From: CAYTZN01 sp964442495
GTDB lineage: Bacteria; Pseudomonadota; Gammaproteobacteria; Legionellales; Legionellaceae
Reading direction: 5' to 3'
Assembly (NCBI GenBank): GCA_964442495.1
Contig: CAYTZN010000003.1
Coordinates: 85,601-149,600, forward strand
DNA length: 64,000 bases
Shown here piece after piece: positions 62,183 through 64,000 of the stretch (positions within the stretch are counted from its first letter, which is position 1; each line of letters begins with the position of its first letter). The notes below the pieces were generated by a model, which had not been told where the DNA came from, did no database searches, and worked only from the letters and a program-made list of their open reading frames with translations. The translations under genes and the position numbers were made by a program.

Positions 62183-63820
62183 ATGAATGGAAAATTTGAC
62201 TTGTCTACGCAATCTTTGATAAGTGAAGAGAACAATGGCGAGTCAGAAATGGAATTACCTATAGAAAAACCTCTTTCTTCGAAAGCAATCAAAGACTTGT
62301 TGGTGTTTAAGCCTAAGCCACTACCACGTGAGCCTGCTCTGGTGGGATTGCTTCAAAAAATTCCCTTTTTTACAGGTTTTTTGCGTAGTGTAGATCATGC
62401 TGGCAACGCTCTGAGCGGGATTGCACAAATCCAAGGGGATACCTCAAAAGCCCTAGAAGAGGCGGTCAAAGGCTTTCATTTTACAGGACTTGCGCTGAAT
62501 ATTATTGATTTTTTACGTATACCGGCTATTTATTTTGCCTTTGCTATTGCTGGCGAAAAGCCACCGATAACCCTATCCAGCAATGCACGTTGGCTTTACT
62601 CAGCACTTTTAGTGGCATTAACCATTACAGCACTTGCTTTACCTGCCGTTGCTGTTCCTATGGCGCTGACGGCAGGAAGCCTTGCCTTTGCGTTAAGTGT
62701 ATTTACCATGGGGAAAGCTTTTTACCAACGCTATCAACTTCGCAAAGAGTTAAAAGTCATTTTGGGTGCTATCAAGGATAAAACTCAATATTTAGATACA
62801 TTACAACAGGAAATGGTGGATATAGAGAAGCAAATAGAAGTAACCACCGATTCTCAGCGTTTGAAAGAATTAAACGGCCTTTATAGTGAAAAAAGCAGCG
62901 CGTTTGTGCAAGAGTATAAAAAACAGAAAAATGACTTACAAACCCTATACGATAAAAAATTTAAGTGTGAAAAAAAATTAAAAAAGAAAGGGTTGGTAGG
63001 ATTAGTAGATAAAGGTATTGCTGTCGCTTTGTCATCTCTTGGATTAATTGGACTGACGCTTAACCTCTTTTTCCCACCCGTAGGCTTGGCTATTCTGGCG
63101 ACCAGTGCAACACTTGCCGGTCTTTATTTTATTGTTAGGGTAAGTTTTCCTGTGGTGGCGCGGTGGATAGCCGAGCGTCGGCATAAAAAAATGGAAGCGG
63201 CGGTATCCTCCTCTTCTTCTGATGAGCCCAAGCCAAAAGAGCACAGTGACGTCTCCTTAACGAGTGAGGACCATGCTGAATTATCTAAACCCAAAATTCA
63301 GAGTGTAGGCGCAACACCAATAGCCATTAAGTCAACCGGTAAAACAATGAATTTATTGTTTGGTCAAGCCGGAGCTTTTCTCGCTTTACAGGAGCAAATT
63401 GCTTGCAGTCAGTTGGTTGAAAAAATTCAACCCACATTATCAGCCATTAAAGACTCACATGATTTACATGGCATTTTGGTGTTTTTTAGTCATGTCTCAT
63501 CTTTGGTAAAAAAATCTAACGATGAGGTAACTGTTGAAAATATAAGGCAGTTTTTCAATAATTTTGATGATCTTGAGTCAGTATTTCCTTTGCTTAAAGA
63601 AGCGCTTGATGAGGCTCATAGCAGCACATCAAATATCAGGCTTTCAGATAACGATAAAAATTTACTTTTAGAAGGCACTGCATTGGTCGATTTTTTGAAT
63701 GAGCAAGGTATCGATTTAAAAACAGCACTTTTAAAATTACATAATCCCGAAAATGAAAAAGACATTAAAATGAATGAGCAAGAAGAGATAAAAACGCCTT
63801 CTCGCTCAAATAATGAGTGA
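62183..63820 (+). CDS. Membrane and coiled-coil protein, candidate effector
   Basis: A 545-residue protein that I do not recognise. Hydrophobic segments lie near residues 98-118, 135-180 and 275-320, in two clusters split by a coiled coil (~185-265, with KKQKNDLQTLYDKKFKCEKK). The C-terminal 200 residues are soluble and end in an acidic, Ser-rich tail (NEQEEIKTPSRSNNE). Long hydrophobic hairpins plus coiled coils are common in Legionella effectors that insert into host vacuole membranes. The start is uncertain: ATG 62183 is preferred over 62138, and neither has a good ribosome site. Confidence 0.65.
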   Translation: MNGKFDLSTQSLISEENNGESEMELPIEKPLSSKAIKDLLVFKPKPLPREPALVGLLQKIPFFTGFLRSVDHAGNALSGIAQIQGDTSKALEEAVKGFHFTGLALNIIDFLRIPAIYFAFAIAGEKPPITLSSNARWLYSALLVALTITALALPAVAVPMALTAGSLAFALSVFTMGKAFYQRYQLRKELKVILGAIKDKTQYLDTLQQEMVDIEKQIEVTTDSQRLKELNGLYSEKSSAFVQEYKKQKNDLQTLYDKKFKCEKKLKKKGLVGLVDKGIAVALSSLGLIGLTLNLFFPPVGLAILATSATLAGLYFIVRVSFPVVARWIAERRHKKMEAAVSSSSSDEPKPKEHSDVSLTSEDHAELSKPKIQSVGATPIAIKSTGKTMNLLFGQAGAFLALQEQIACSQLVEKIQPTLSAIKDSHDLHGILVFFSHVSSLVKKSNDEVTVENIRQFFNNFDDLESVFPLLKEALDEAHSSTSNIRLSDNDKNLLLEGTALVDFLNEQGIDLKTALLKLHNPENEKDIKMNEQEEIKTPSRSNNE

Positions 63821-63838
63821 ACTATATTTTCGTTCTAA

Positions 63839-63943
63839 TTAATAGGAAAGTCTCATCCCTTCTTTTTGTGTTTCCTCAGTTTTATTCTCGGCCATTTTTT
63901 GCAGAAAAAGCTCCACAAACCATGGTTGCTCTTTCATCATTAA
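63839..63943 (-). pseudogene. 3' end of an interrupted gene next to the IS end
   Basis: On the minus strand a frame reads MMKEQPWFVELFLQKMAE and on to RLSY and a TAA stop (63839-63841). It looks like a genuine protein C-terminus, but upstream it runs straight into sequence resembling an IS21-family terminus. A gene cut by insertion is the simplest reading; a short unrelated open frame is possible. Confidence 0.35.
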
Positions 63944-64000
63944 TGTGCATATTCTGGCCCAAAATGAACACTCATTCTGATTGAAAGTGAACACCGATTC
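63944..64000 (+). mobile_element. Left end of a probable IS21-family insertion sequence
   Basis: The edge begins TGTGCATATTCTGG and then shows the multiple terminal repeats typical of IS21 elements: AAAATGAACACTCATTCTGAT followed by GAAAGTGAACACCGATTC, two copies of a A-R-TGAACAC-YSATTCT unit about 20 bases apart. The transposase genes (istA, istB) would lie beyond base 64000. Confidence 0.6.

Overview
The window looks like a piece of chromosome from a Legionella-type intracellular gammaproteobacterium. Base composition is moderately AT-rich. The housekeeping genes are gammaproteobacterial: secA-mutT, dnaB-alr, truA-trpFBA-glnS-cysS, lspDE and lspC type II secretion genes, fimV, mrcA, hemF, dusA, and the rluD-pgeF-htrA cluster. 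Large eukaryote-like or coiled-coil genes sit singly between them: ankyrin repeats, a Fic domain, a glycosyltransferase-like protein and a GFSRG serine hydrolase. This is the usual arrangement of Dot/Icm effector genes in Legionella. The genus is inferred from content; no rRNA or species marker is present.

Layout. 1-10.6 kb: cut-off acyltransferase and a Cys/Met PLP enzyme (minus), a large glycosyltransferase-like effector candidate with a PmrA-box-like promoter, lspC plus a Sel1 lipoprotein, a cation exchanger with altered signature residues, an orphan protein, and asmA-mutY. 10.8-17.5 kb: a 1166-residue hydrolase/coiled-coil effector candidate, a small orphan, an HtrA-type protease, pyrE and a cold-shock protein. 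17.5-28 kb: LplT-like transporter, hemF, dusA, a Fic protein, secA-mutT and zapD, with several dispersed repeats. 28-41 kb: ankyrin effector candidate, DUF2147 protein, dnaB-alr, a 17-kDa-antigen-like lipoprotein, etfBA-ald, and mrcA with a coiled-coil protein. 41-50 kb: fimV, then a tightly overlapping truA-trpF-trpB-trpA-glnS run followed by cysS. 50-64 kb: an effector candidate carrying an SGHYKP motif, lspE/lspD (minus), tRNA-Met, htrA-pgeF-rluD-miaB-MFS (minus), a membrane/coiled-coil effector candidate, and at the edge what looks like the end of an IS21-family element.

How the genes fit together. The type II secretion genes (lspC, lspD, lspE) and the two HtrA proteases serve envelope and secretion functions. 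The scattered large proteins are candidates for type IV injection, but no dot/icm gene is in the window, so that role is inferred. The intergenic DNA carries two families of small dispersed repeats. One resembles a MITE with terminal inverted repeats. The other recurs just upstream of the LplT-like gene and secA, with weaker copies upstream of truA and dnaB. These repeats, the variant Fic motif, the hydrolase/coiled-coil protein and the glycosyltransferase-like protein are the most interesting items.
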